From Sphingomonas sp. (GTDB lineage Bacteria; Pseudomonadota; Alphaproteobacteria; Sphingomonadales; Sphingomonadaceae), in contig JAFIGU010000107.1 in NCBI GenBank assembly GCA_017849555.1, positions 1 to 64,000 of the forward strand: a DNA stretch of 64,000 nt, in the 5' to 3' direction. How positions within the stretch are numbered: position 1 is the first letter of the stretch; every line of letters begins with the position of its first letter. The position numbers and the translations under genes were made by a program. The notes under the pieces are model-generated. The model searched no databases. It saw only the letters and a program-made list of their open reading frames with translations, and was not told where the DNA came from. Of this stretch, positions 6,864 through 15,508 are shown one piece after another.

Positions 6864-9809
6864 TTAATAGGTCAGCCGCATTCCGACTTTGAATGTCTGG
6901 CCGAACGGTGAGAACAGGATAGTATTGCCGGTGCCGTGCGCGCCCGGATTGAGCGGCGGCATCGTGTTGGTCAGATTGTCGACGCCGAAGAAGGCGGTCA
7001 GCTCGTGCCGGTCGCCGTGGCGGATGCGATATTGCGCAAGCACGTCGAGATAGGCGCGCGCCGGCACCTTGTTGGTGTTCGAGCTGTTGACCGCGGCGAT
7101 ATTATAGCCCGCCTGATCCGGGCCGATGAAGGCGGCGTTGTAGAAGCCGCTGTTGATGTAACGGCCGTGGAAGTTGAGCGTGAAATCGTCCTTGGTCCAG
7201 CTCACCAGCCCGTCGAGCGTCAGATCGGGGAGCCCCGGCGGGGTGCCGCCGCGCAGCCCGGTCTGCCCGGCGCGCTGGATCGGGCCGACCGCGTCGACAG
7301 TGATGAAATCCTTCACATAGGTCGCGAGCAGCCGGAAGTTGACGTCGCCCAGCGTGCCGAGCGGCTGGCGATATTCCAGCTCGGCGTCGATGCCGCGATT
7401 GATCAGCTCGTTGACGTTCTGCAGCACGTCGCGGACCTGGGTGATGCTGCCGTCGGGGCCGCGCGTGATCAGGTCGCAGCTCCGCAGCTCGCCCTCGAAG
7501 CAGCGGGTGGCGATATTCTGCTGCCCCAAGGTGCTGATCGCGTTGCGCACCTTGATCTCATAATAATCGATCGAGGCGCGGAACCGGCCGAGGAAACCCC
7601 CGCTCGGCTTGAATACGATCCCGGCGGTGAAGGTATCGGCGCGCTCGGGCTGGAGGTTCGGGTTCGATCCGCTGGTGATCGCGGGATTGACCTGTTGCCC
7701 GCCGCGCGCCGGATCGGTGAGGATTCCGCTCGCCAGCGTCGTCGGGCCGAACAGCTCGATCACATTGGGCGCGCGGATGTCGCGCGATTTGGTGGCGCGC
7801 AGCCGGATCGCCGGAATCGGCTCCCACACCGCGCCATATTTATAGGTGGTGACCGACAGGCTCGAGCTGGGCAAAAGCTCGCTCGACCGGCTGTAATGCG
7901 TGCGGCGGATCGCGCCATTGAGGCTCAGCTCGTTGAAGAACGGCGCCGCGCGGACGATCGGCAGCTCGGTCTCGGCATAGCCCTCGACCACCTCGATCTT
8001 CCCCGACACGCGCGATCCGTTGCCGGAGAAGAACGCCAGGCTGCGCGACAGCGGATCGGCGTCGCCGCGTACCGAATCGTTGCGATATTCGATCCCGCTC
8101 GCAAGCTGGACGGTGCCGCCCGGCAGATCGAACAGCTTGGCGCGGACGTTGAACGCGGCGACATGCTCGGTGGTGATCGCGGTCTGATAACCGTCGGCGG
8201 TGACATAATCCTTCGCCGCCTGGCTCGCCTGCGCGCCGAACGGATTGTACGCGACGCAGGCCGGATCGTGGTTGGCCGGGTTGGGATCGGCGTTGACGCG
8301 GCAGATCGGCTGGCCGTTCGGCCCCATCACCGCGTCAATCGCGCGGAGCATCCGCGCGCTGACCGTCTGGTTGCGGGTTTCGGAGCGGAAATCGTTGCGG
8401 CCGAACTGGTAATAGGCATCCCAGTCCACGCCTTCGGTGATCTTGCCCTTGAGGCTGCCCACCGCGCGGAACACATTGTTGGTGGTGACGATCGGCGCGC
8501 GGCCGAGCTCGGCGAAGCCCTTGCCGATCTGGAACGACGATGCCCCCGATGCGGCGAGCAGGGTCGGGATATCCAGCGTCGGATCGGCCGAGCGCGGGAT
8601 GAAGGGATTGTCCGCGCGGATCGTGATCGCGGTATTGCGATAGGCGGTCGCGCTATATTCGGCGTTGAGGTGGCCGTAATTGACCATCAATGACGCCGAC
8701 AGATTGGGCGCCACGTCCCAATCGAGATTGCCGGTGAGCGCATAGCGTTCGAGCGGGGCGTTGAAGAACAGATCCTTGAAATAGATGTTCTGCCCCTGCC
8801 CCTCGCCGCCGGTCATGTAGAGATTGTTCGACATGCCGCCGTAGACGAAGCGCCGCGGCGTGCCGTCATTGGCGAAGGTGATGCCGTCGATCGGGCGCAG
8901 CGCGGGGAAGGTGCGCCCGGTATAGGCACTGCCCGGCGGCACCGTCACGCCGTTGAAGGGCACGGTCGACGGGCGGATCGATCCCATGATGTTGTTGGCC
9001 GGCATCCCCGGATAACCGGGGTTGCGCCCGAAGTTGAGCACTTCGCTGCGGCAGAAATCGCGCGACTGGCAATCGCCGATCCCCGCGCCGGATTCATATT
9101 CGCCGCCGATCACCAGATGCATCGATTGCCCGATGCGCGTGCCGAAGGCGAGGCCGCCGACGAAGGTCCGGTTGTCGCCATATTTGGTGACGCTGTTCTG
9201 CAGCGACCCCTTGACGCCCTCCAGCCGGTGATCGAGGATCAGGTTGGCGACCCCGGCCACCGCGTCCGAACCATATTGCGCTGAGGCGCCGCCGGTCACC
9301 ACCTCGGCGCGCTGGAGCAGGATCGACGGGATCATATTGGTGTCGACCGTCGCCTGGGTGGTCGAGGGGACGAAGCGCTTGCCGTCCACCAGCGTCAGCG
9401 TGCGCACCGCGCCGAGCCCGCGCAGATCGAGGATGCGCCCGCCGACATAGCCCCCGGTCGGGGCAAGTTCACCGCTCGCCGGGGTGTTCGACGGGCGGAA
9501 GGCGGGAACCTCGTTGAGCGCGTCGGCGACATTGGCGATGCCGCGCTGCTCGAGCCGCGCCGCGCCCACCACCGAAACCGGCGTCGGCGCCGAAAAGCCC
9601 CCGGAGAGACGCGATCCGGTGACGATGATGTCGTGCGAACCGCCCGCGTCGGCGGACGCCTCCTCCGCCGGCGCGACACGCTTCGCCGCGGGCGTATCGG
9701 CCGGCGGTACATTGTCCTGCGCATGCGCCGCGGGGGCCGAGATCATGAGCCCGAGCGCCAATGCGCTTGCCCCGTGCCGAACCCGATTCGCGATGCTTCC
9801 TCTCCGCAT
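6864..9809 (-). CDS. TonB-dependent outer membrane receptor
   Basis: A complete 981-residue TonB-dependent receptor. It has a signal peptide with a run ending SAPAAHAQ, then a TonB-box-like segment (DIIVTGSRL), the plug domain (ADALNEVPAF, DLRGLGAVRTL, VVTGGASAQYGSDAVAGV) and a long barrel ending KVGMRLTY. A very strong AGGAGGAGGG sequence lies just before the ATG. It is a clear paralogue of the receptor at 51-2672 (same plug motifs and same NPNL/AD barrel segments). It faces the glycerate kinase operon and shares its promoter region with the divergent FAD oxidoreductase operon. Two near-palindromes in that region suggest joint control by the MarR regulator at 14829. Confidence 0.95.
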   Translation of the reverse strand: MRRGSIANRVRHGASALALGLMISAPAAHAQDNVPPADTPAAKRVAPAEEASADAGGSHDIIVTGSRLSGGFSAPTPVSVVGAARLEQRGIANVADALNEVPAFRPSNTPASGELAPTGGYVGGRILDLRGLGAVRTLTLVDGKRFVPSTTQATVDTNMIPSILLQRAEVVTGGASAQYGSDAVAGVANLILDHRLEGVKGSLQNSVTKYGDNRTFVGGLAFGTRIGQSMHLVIGGEYESGAGIGDCQSRDFCRSEVLNFGRNPGYPGMPANNIMGSIRPSTVPFNGVTVPPGSAYTGRTFPALRPIDGITFANDGTPRRFVYGGMSNNLYMTGGEGQGQNIYFKDLFFNAPLERYALTGNLDWDVAPNLSASLMVNYGHLNAEYSATAYRNTAITIRADNPFIPRSADPTLDIPTLLAASGASSFQIGKGFAELGRAPIVTTNNVFRAVGSLKGKITEGVDWDAYYQFGRNDFRSETRNQTVSARMLRAIDAVMGPNGQPICRVNADPNPANHDPACVAYNPFGAQASQAAKDYVTADGYQTAITTEHVAAFNVRAKLFDLPGGTVQLASGIEYRNDSVRGDADPLSRSLAFFSGNGSRVSGKIEVVEGYAETELPIVRAAPFFNELSLNGAIRRTHYSRSSELLPSSSLSVTTYKYGAVWEPIPAIRLRATKSRDIRAPNVIELFGPTTLASGILTDPARGGQQVNPAITSGSNPNLQPERADTFTAGIVFKPSGGFLGRFRASIDYYEIKVRNAISTLGQQNIATRCFEGELRSCDLITRGPDGSITQVRDVLQNVNELINRGIDAELEYRQPLGTLGDVNFRLLATYVKDFITVDAVGPIQRAGQTGLRGGTPPGLPDLTLDGLVSWTKDDFTLNFHGRYINSGFYNAAFIGPDQAGYNIAAVNSSNTNKVPARAYLDVLAQYRIRHGDRHELTAFFGVDNLTNTMPPLNPGAHGTGNTILFSPFGQTFKVGMRLTY

Positions 9810-9873
9810 AAGCTCCCTCCTCCTGTCGCGGCGCGCTGCGGGGCGCCGTCGTTGGAACGTAGCCTAATGTAAC

Positions 9874-9895
9874 AATAGGTATTATTCTACTTATT
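9874..9895 (+). promoter_or_regulatory. Putative MarR operator A (GTATTATTCTAC core)
   Basis: An imperfect palindrome in the AT-rich divergent region; left and right arms agree at 8 of 11 positions. Its core GTATTATTCTAC (9879-9890) matches 10 of 12 bases of GTAGCATTCTAC, found immediately upstream of acnX beside the marR gene. Binding by that regulator is inference. Confidence 0.55.
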
Positions 9896-9898
9896 TTA

Positions 9899-9910
9899 GA
9901 AGAATGCTAT
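9899..9910 (-). promoter_or_regulatory. Putative MarR operator B (reverse orientation)
   Basis: The + strand reads GAAGAATGCTAT; its complement ATAGCATTCTTC matches 10 of 12 bases of the core before acnX. Its centre is 20 bp from the centre of operator A, about two helical turns, which would place two dimers on the same face. Inference only. Confidence 0.45.
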
Positions 9911-10091
9911 TTTTCTTGGCGGCACCGGCTCTCCGCTCATTATTTTAATCGCGATATATCAGCAATTTATACAGGAAATCGCTCACCGGCCGGTCGGGTT
10001 GACAGCCCCGAAACGGAAATACATATAATGCTACCGAATTCCGGCGAGGCCCCGATCGGCCCGCCACGACCGATCAGAAAGCCGAACGGCA

Positions 10092-11567
10092 ATGTCAGAA
10101 AATCCACCCGTCAAACCCACGATCCAGAGCGTCGAGCGGACCGAGGATCGCATCCTCACTTCCGATCTGTTCGAGGCGCGCGAGCGGACCTTCGCGCCGC
10201 GCAACGGCACCGGCACGTACCGCGAGCCGGCGCGCGATCTGCCGATCTATCACAGCTGCGACGTGCTGGTGGTGGGCGGCGGGCCTTCGGGGACCGCGGC
10301 GGCCTGGGCGGCGGCGCGGGCGGGGGCGGACGTGATGCTGCTCGAACGCTACAATCATCTCGGCGGGCTTTCGACCGGCGGGCTGGTCATCTGGATCGAC
10401 CGCATGACCGACTGGGCAGGCGAACCCGTGATCCGCGGCTTTGCCGAGGCGGTGCTCGCCCGCCTCCCCGCGGAGGGCATCGCCGGGCCGCCGCCCGAAC
10501 AATGGGGATCGCGCGATCCGCAACATGCCGCTTACTGGATGCCGCGCACCGCCGCCTTCCACGGCATCGTCGCCTGGTCGCCGACGATCGACCCGGAGCG
10601 GCTGAAGCTGGTTTCGCAGGAAATGCTGATCGAGGCCGGGGTGCGGCTGGCGTTCCACGGCTGGGCGGCGGTGCCGATCGTCGAGGACGGATGCGTGCGC
10701 GGCGCGCTGTTCGAAAGCAAGATGGGCCGCCAGGCGATCCGCGCGAAGGTGGTGATCGACGCGACCGGCGACGGCGATATGTTCGCGCGCGCCGGCGCCG
10801 ATTTCGACAATGACATCGAACCCGCCGACACGCATCACGCGATGAACACCGCCTTCATGCTCGGCGGGGTGGACATGCAGCGCTGGCTCGATTTCCGCAC
10901 CGGCGATCCCGCCGCCTATCAGGCGCTGCTCGCCAAGGGACGGGCGGAACTCGGCTTCTTCCAATGGCCCTATGTCTCGTGGCGCAACGATATCGCGCTA
11001 TTCCTCGGCCCGCGCCAGACCGGCATGTCCGCACTCGACGTTGACGAGCAGACCGAGATCGAGGTCCGCTCGCATCGCTTCATGGCCAGCCATTGCGCCT
11101 TCTTCCGCGAACATGCGCCGGGCTTCGAGGATGCCTTCATGCTGCAGAGCGCGCCACAGCTCGGCGTGCGCCACACCCGCCGGCTGGCCGGCGTGGGGCG
11201 CGTCGAGCGGCGTCAGTGGAGCGAGGGACAGGTGCTGCCCGACGAGATCGGCGTCAGCCCCTCGGTCTCGCCCAAATTTCCGGTCATCTCGGTCCCTTAT
11301 GGCGCGCTGGTGCCGCGGCGCCTCGATGGCCTGCTCGCCTGCGGCCGGCATGTTTCATGCGATGCCAATTCGCACGGCTTCCTGCGCGAGATCCCGCAAT
11401 GCTGGCTGACCGGTCACGCGGCGGGCGCCGCAGCGGCGCTGGCGGTGCGCGACGGGGTGCAGCCGCGCGATGTCGACGTGACGGCGCTTCAGGCGCTGCT
11501 GCGCGAACAGGGCGCCTATGTTCGGGAGCCGGCCCCCGCCGCGGTCGCACGCGCCGCCAACGAATGA
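10092..11567 (+). CDS. FAD-dependent oxidoreductase (FAD_oxidored, PF12831-like)
   Basis: A 491-residue flavoprotein with an N-terminal Rossmann fold: CDVLVVGGGPSG, glycines at 62-67, then the acidic ribose-binding E85 in MLLERYNHLGG. The body resembles the FAD_oxidored family, whose members oxidise varied small molecules and are poorly characterised. A C-terminal FAD-binding stretch is seen at LLACGRHVSCDANSHG and GHAAGAAAALAV. It is the first gene of the rightward operon and is 35 bp from the IlvD/Edd gene, so it probably prepares a substrate for dehydration. No signal peptide is visible, so it acts in the cytoplasm. The substrate is unknown; the ribosome binding site is weak. Confidence 0.85.
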   Translation: MSENPPVKPTIQSVERTEDRILTSDLFEARERTFAPRNGTGTYREPARDLPIYHSCDVLVVGGGPSGTAAAWAAARAGADVMLLERYNHLGGLSTGGLVIWIDRMTDWAGEPVIRGFAEAVLARLPAEGIAGPPPEQWGSRDPQHAAYWMPRTAAFHGIVAWSPTIDPERLKLVSQEMLIEAGVRLAFHGWAAVPIVEDGCVRGALFESKMGRQAIRAKVVIDATGDGDMFARAGADFDNDIEPADTHHAMNTAFMLGGVDMQRWLDFRTGDPAAYQALLAKGRAELGFFQWPYVSWRNDIALFLGPRQTGMSALDVDEQTEIEVRSHRFMASHCAFFREHAPGFEDAFMLQSAPQLGVRHTRRLAGVGRVERRQWSEGQVLPDEIGVSPSVSPKFPVISVPYGALVPRRLDGLLACGRHVSCDANSHGFLREIPQCWLTGHAAGAAAALAVRDGVQPRDVDVTALQALLREQGAYVREPAPAAVARAANE

Positions 11568-11602
11568 CAGGCGCCTGAGCGCCGAGCACGGAGAGGAAAG
11601 AT

Positions 11603-13279
11603 ATGCCTGAACTGCGCAGCCTTGCCGCCAATTCGCCCACCCGCCGCTCGCATTGGCGCGCGCTGGGGCTGAGCGAGGCGGATATGCTCAAGCCCAAGAT
11701 CGCGGTGGTCAATTCGTCGTCCGAACTCGCGGTATGCTTCGCGCATCTCGACGGGGTGGCCAAGGTGGTGAAAGACGCGATCCGCGCCGCCGGGGGCGTG
11801 CCGTTCGAGGTCCGCACCACCGCGCCCTCCGATTTCATCACCGGCGCGGCGAAGATGGGCAGCTATATCCTCGCCGCACGCGACGTCGTGACCCACGATA
11901 TCGAGGTGCAGGTCGAGGCGGCGATGCTCGACGGGATGGTCTGCCTCACCTCGTGCGACAAGACCCCGCCAGGGCATCTGATGGCCGCCGCCCGGCTCGA
12001 CATCCCCACCTTGCTGGTGATCGGCGGCTATCAGGCCTCGGGGATGATCGGCGACGAGCATGTCGACCTCGAGGATCTGTGGTCGGGCAGCGTCGGCGAG
12101 CGTTTCGGCAAGACGCCGAAATTCCCGATCGAGGACATGATCCCGCAGGCGGTGCGCGGCCCGGGCGTGTGCGCCGGGATGGCGACCGCGAACACGATGC
12201 ATTGCGTGGTCGAGGCGCTGGGCATGTGCATTCCCGGTTCGGCCCCGGTGCGCGCCAATAGCGAGAAGATGTTCGACAAGGCGCGTGCGGCCGGCGCGCG
12301 CATCGTTGAGATGGTGCACGAGGATCTGCGCCCGCGCCGCATCCTCACCGAGGCGGCGTTCCGCAACGCCGCGGCGATGACGCTCGCGGTCTCCGGCTCG
12401 ATCAACGCGATCAAGCACCTCCAGGCGACCGCCGTCGAGGCGGGGGTCGATGTCGATCTGTTCGCGATCTGGGAGGAAATGGGCCGCAAGGTGCCGGTGT
12501 TGACCGCGGTGCGCCCGAACGGCCCGGTGCGGATCGAGGGATTCGAGGATGCCGGCGGCGCGGCGGCGATGCTCAGGCGGCTCGCCCCGGTGATCGAGAC
12601 CGATGCGATGACCTGCACCGGCCAGCCGCTCGCCGCGGTGATCGCCGACACGCCCGAAGGCGATACTGCGATCATCCGCCCGCTCGACGCGCCGATTTCC
12701 GACGGCCCATCGATCGTGATCCTCAAGGGCAGCCTCGCGCCGGCCAGCGCGGTGGTGAAGCTCGGCATCCGCGATCCCAAACGCCCCGAGCGTTTCGAGG
12801 GCCGCGCGCGCGTGTTCGATCAGACCGCGCCTTTGCTCGCCGAAATCGAGGCGCGCACGCTGGAGAAGGGCGATGTCGTCATCCTGCGCGGGCAAGGGCC
12901 GAAGGGCGGCCCGGCGATGGGCGGCGGCGCATCTTTGGTGCTGTTCGCGATCGACGCGGCGGGGCTGGCACGCGACGTCGCCTTCGTCACCGACGGCCAG
13001 CTCTCCGGCCTGTGCCTCAAGGGGTTGACGATCGCCGAAGTCTCGCCCGAGGCAGTCGACGGGGGCCCGCTCGGCCAGGTGCGCGACGGCGATATCGTGC
13101 TGATCGACGTGCCGGCGCGACGGCTCGACGTGCTGGTCGACGCGGCGGAATTTGCCGCACGCCCCAATGAGGCGCAGCCGCTGTCCGCGCACCCGACCGG
13201 CTATCTCGATCTCTATCGACGCGGCGTGCAACCGATGGCCAAGGGCACCGCGCTGGTGCAGGAACCCGCGCGTCCATGA
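11603..13279 (+). CDS. IlvD/Edd family dehydratase
   Basis: A 558-residue iron-sulfur dehydratase of the dihydroxyacid/sugar-acid dehydratase family. Three cysteines at the spacing of cluster ligands are C45 (ELAVCF), C118 (TSCDKTPPG) and C190 (GPGVCAGMATANTM), nearly the spacing in dihydroxyacid dehydratase. The family removes water from 2,3-dihydroxy acids to give 2-oxo acids. Here the context is catabolic, so a sugar acid or related hydroxy acid is more likely than branched-chain amino acid synthesis. The ATG is preceded by GAGAGGAAAGAT. Residues around the third cysteine and GQGPKGGPAMGGG near the C terminus are well kept, so the enzyme looks intact. Confidence 0.9.
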   Translation: MPELRSLAANSPTRRSHWRALGLSEADMLKPKIAVVNSSSELAVCFAHLDGVAKVVKDAIRAAGGVPFEVRTTAPSDFITGAAKMGSYILAARDVVTHDIEVQVEAAMLDGMVCLTSCDKTPPGHLMAAARLDIPTLLVIGGYQASGMIGDEHVDLEDLWSGSVGERFGKTPKFPIEDMIPQAVRGPGVCAGMATANTMHCVVEALGMCIPGSAPVRANSEKMFDKARAAGARIVEMVHEDLRPRRILTEAAFRNAAAMTLAVSGSINAIKHLQATAVEAGVDVDLFAIWEEMGRKVPVLTAVRPNGPVRIEGFEDAGGAAAMLRRLAPVIETDAMTCTGQPLAAVIADTPEGDTAIIRPLDAPISDGPSIVILKGSLAPASAVVKLGIRDPKRPERFEGRARVFDQTAPLLAEIEARTLEKGDVVILRGQGPKGGPAMGGGASLVLFAIDAAGLARDVAFVTDGQLSGLCLKGLTIAEVSPEAVDGGPLGQVRDGDIVLIDVPARRLDVLVDAAEFAARPNEAQPLSAHPTGYLDLYRRGVQPMAKGTALVQEPARP

Positions 13280-13310
13280 CATCAAGAATATTGCGAGATT
13301 GATCCGATCC

Positions 13311-13342
13311 GGGCCGAGGGCGTCGCAAGAACGCCACGGCCC
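13311..13342 (+). other. Hairpin in the ilvD-MFS gap
   Basis: GGGCCGAGGGCGT and ACGCCACGGCCC pair with one bulge around a 7-base loop. No T tract follows, so it could be a weak attenuator or an RNA end that protects the upstream message. It precedes a small leader ORF in the 133-bp gap. Confidence 0.4.
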
Positions 13343-13366
13343 GCCAAGCGCCTCCAGGAGGGGACT

Positions 13367-13411
13367 ATGTTCGTGTTTCCGGCTGATATCCGCCTGCGGG
13401 CGCGGGGCTGA
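13367..13411 (+). CDS. Possible 14-codon leader peptide upstream of the second AAHS carrier
   Basis: An ATG follows a near-consensus ribosome binding site (CAGGAGGGG, 13355-13363) and opens a 14-codon frame, MFVFPADIRLRARG. Its TGA ends one base before the ATG of the MFS gene (TGATATG). The transporter itself has only a modest GGGG in front of its start, so translation of the leader could feed ribosomes to it by coupling. The peptide has no similarity I recognise. The alternative, that this is the old start of the transporter broken by a frameshift, is less likely because the paralogue begins at the equivalent of 13413. Confidence 0.4.
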   Translation: MFVFPADIRLRARG

Positions 13412-13412
13412 T

Positions 13413-14795
13413 ATGCCGGCCGCGCCCCGCACCATCGACGTCGCCCGCGTCATCGACGACCGCGGGCTCGATCGGTTCAACTATCTGCTGATCCTGCTCT
13501 CCTGGCTGATCACCGTGTTCGACGGGTTCGACATGATGATGATCAGCTTCACCGCGCCGTACATGCGCGACGAGCTGGGGCTGGACAAGCCGATGCTCGG
13601 CAACGTCTTTTCCGCGGGCATCCTGGGGATGATGGTCGGCGGCTTCGCTTTCTCCTATATCGGCGACCGCGTCGGGCGGCGGCGCACGATCGTCGCCGCT
13701 GCCTTCGCCTTCGGTTTGCTGACGCTCGCGACCGCCTTCGCGCGCAGCTATGAGGCGCTGCTGATCCTGCGCTTCGCCGACGGCTTCGCGATCGGCGGGA
13801 TGCTGCCGCTCGCCTGGGCGCTCAACATCGAATTCGTGCCGAAACGGATGCGCGCCACGGTCATCACGATCATCATGATGGGCTACAGCCTCGGCAGCTC
13901 GCTCGCCGGCCCGGTAACGGTGTGGCTTGCGCCGCACCACGGCTGGGAAGGCGTCTTCTTGTTCGGCGGGGTCTGCACGATGGTCTGCGCGGTCGCGCTG
14001 GCGATATGGCTGCCCGAATCGATTCGCTTCCTGACCAGCAAGGCGCTCAAACCCGATCTCGTCGCGGCGACGCTCAACCGCCTCTCCCCCGCGCTCGATG
14101 CGCGCGCCGAGGATCGTTTCGTACTTGGCGACGAGCAGACCGACACGGGCAATTTCACTGTCGGCAAATTGTTCGAGGGCCGGCTCGCGATCCTCACGCC
14201 GCTGCTGTGGCTCGGCTATATCATGAGCACGCTCGCGGTCTATTTCAAAGCCAATTGGGGGCCGATCGTCTATGAGGACATGGCGTTCAGCCGCGAGACG
14301 GCGGCCTATGTCTCCTCCTTTTCGGGGGTGATGGGCGCGGTGCTCGGGCTGACGCTGATGCGCTTCACCGATCGCTTCGGCCCGTTCGCGGTCGCGGTCT
14401 ATCCGCTGTGCGCCGCGCCGGTGCTGCTCGCGGTGGGGCTGTTGCCGATGAACCCGCAGCTCTTCCTGTGGCTTTCGGTCATTTCCACTACCTTCGTCGG
14501 CGGGGCGCATTTCGGCATCCTGTCGATCGCCAGCGTCTTCTATCCCAGCGCGATCCGCGCCAACGGCGGCGGCTGGGCCACCTCGATCGCCAAGCTCGGC
14601 GGGATCGGCGGGCCGATCATCGGCGGCTATGTCCTGTCGAGCGGGATGCCGATCGTCCGCAGCTTCGCGATCCTCGCCTTGTGCCCCGCGATCCTCGCCG
14701 CCTGCGCGATCGGCATCGGGCTGATCGTGCGGCGCGGCAATCCCGCCGTCCTCCCCGGCGTCGCGGTTGCTCCGCGCGCGCGCCGGGCGCTATGA
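13413..14795 (+). CDS. MFS transporter, AAHS type (second copy)
   Basis: A 460-residue, 12-helix symporter carrying the AAHS signature DGFDMMMISFTAPYM and GDRVGRRR. It matches the carrier at 2681-4063 in length and along most of its sequence (shared LPLAWALNIE, TSIAKLGGIG-like, PSAIRANG), so the two are paralogues. The frame is open upstream of 13413, but the chosen ATG places the start as in the paralogue (PAAPRTIDVARVID against ERAIDVAAVIE). It sits between IlvD/Edd and the MarR gene. Having two such carriers and two receptors in one locus suggests two related substrates or stepwise duplication. The substrate is not known. Confidence 0.92.
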   Translation: MPAAPRTIDVARVIDDRGLDRFNYLLILLSWLITVFDGFDMMMISFTAPYMRDELGLDKPMLGNVFSAGILGMMVGGFAFSYIGDRVGRRRTIVAAAFAFGLLTLATAFARSYEALLILRFADGFAIGGMLPLAWALNIEFVPKRMRATVITIIMMGYSLGSSLAGPVTVWLAPHHGWEGVFLFGGVCTMVCAVALAIWLPESIRFLTSKALKPDLVAATLNRLSPALDARAEDRFVLGDEQTDTGNFTVGKLFEGRLAILTPLLWLGYIMSTLAVYFKANWGPIVYEDMAFSRETAAYVSSFSGVMGAVLGLTLMRFTDRFGPFAVAVYPLCAAPVLLAVGLLPMNPQLFLWLSVISTTFVGGAHFGILSIASVFYPSAIRANGGGWATSIAKLGGIGGPIIGGYVLSSGMPIVRSFAILALCPAILAACAIGIGLIVRRGNPAVLPGVAVAPRARRAL

Positions 14796-14828
14796 CCATA
14801 GGTCAGGCATGACGGATCGGGGCGGAAG

Positions 14829-15446
14829 ATGAGCGATGGCACGCAAAAGCGCGCGGGGCGGCGATCGGAGCAGCGGCGCGGCCCGCAGCCGGCGCTCGTG
14901 CCCCAGCGCGATGCGCTGAGGGAGCAGATCGACCGCATCGCCGACGACAAGGGACCGGCGATCAGCGAGCGCCATCTGCTCAACTATCGCACACATTTCC
15001 CCGAGGAAGCGGGCGACTACGATTATTTCCGCATGACCCGTGCGATCGTCACCGCCGCGCGGCGCTGGCGCAAGGTCGCCAACGATCGCGTCAAGCCGCT
15101 CAAGCAGACGATGGCGCGCTGGGAAACCCTGTTCCTCGTCGCCTTCGCCGAGCGCGATATGACGCAGGGCGAGATGGCCCGGCTGATCTCGGTCGAAGGG
15201 CCGACGATGGTGCGGATGCTCGATCTGCTTGCGCGCGACGGGCTGATCGAGCGCCGCCAGTCGGAAACCGATGCGCGGGTGACGACCAATCGCATCACCC
15301 CCGCGGGCACCGCGGTGATCGGCGAGATCATGAAGGTGACCAACAAGCTCCGCAGCGAGGTGCTGGACGGCGTCGACCCCGACGATCTTCAGATCGCGCT
15401 CAAGGTGCTCAACCAGATCCTGCGCCGGCTCGATCAGTTGCGCTGA
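14829..15446 (+). CDS. MarR-family transcriptional regulator
   Basis: A 205-residue regulator. The winged helix lies in the C-terminal two thirds (WETLFLVAFAERDMTQGEMARLISVEGPTMVRMLDLL, with the wing near RRQSETDARVTTNRI); an Arg-rich N-terminal extension of about 60 residues is longer than the usual MarR. MarR dimers typically bind palindromes and release them when bound by a phenolic or carboxylate ligand. It lies inside the catabolic operon, 33 bp after the MFS gene and 62 bp before acnX. A near-palindrome occurs directly before acnX and twice in the divergent promoter region at 9874-9910, which are plausible targets. An inverted repeat TGACC-ATA-GGTCA at 14793-14805 lies just upstream. 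Confidence 0.9.
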   Translation: MSDGTQKRAGRRSEQRRGPQPALVPQRDALREQIDRIADDKGPAISERHLLNYRTHFPEEAGDYDYFRMTRAIVTAARRWRKVANDRVKPLKQTMARWETLFLVAFAERDMTQGEMARLISVEGPTMVRMLDLLARDGLIERRQSETDARVTTNRITPAGTAVIGEIMKVTNKLRSEVLDGVDPDDLQIALKVLNQILRRLDQLR

Positions 15447-15475
15447 ACCGTGCTGGCAAACCCCCTTCCCTGTCG

Positions 15476-15497
15476 ATATAAGTAGCATTCTACCTTA
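15476..15497 (+). promoter_or_regulatory. Putative MarR operator C before acnX
   Basis: GTAGCATTCTAC (15482-15493) is a near-palindrome sitting directly before the AAGGAG ribosome binding site of acnX. TATAAG at 15477-15482 could be a -10 box with CTGGCA 18 bp earlier, so a bound repressor would block the promoter. The core matches the two motifs at 9874-9910. Confidence 0.5.
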
Positions 15498-15508
15498 AGG
15501 AGAGAAAG

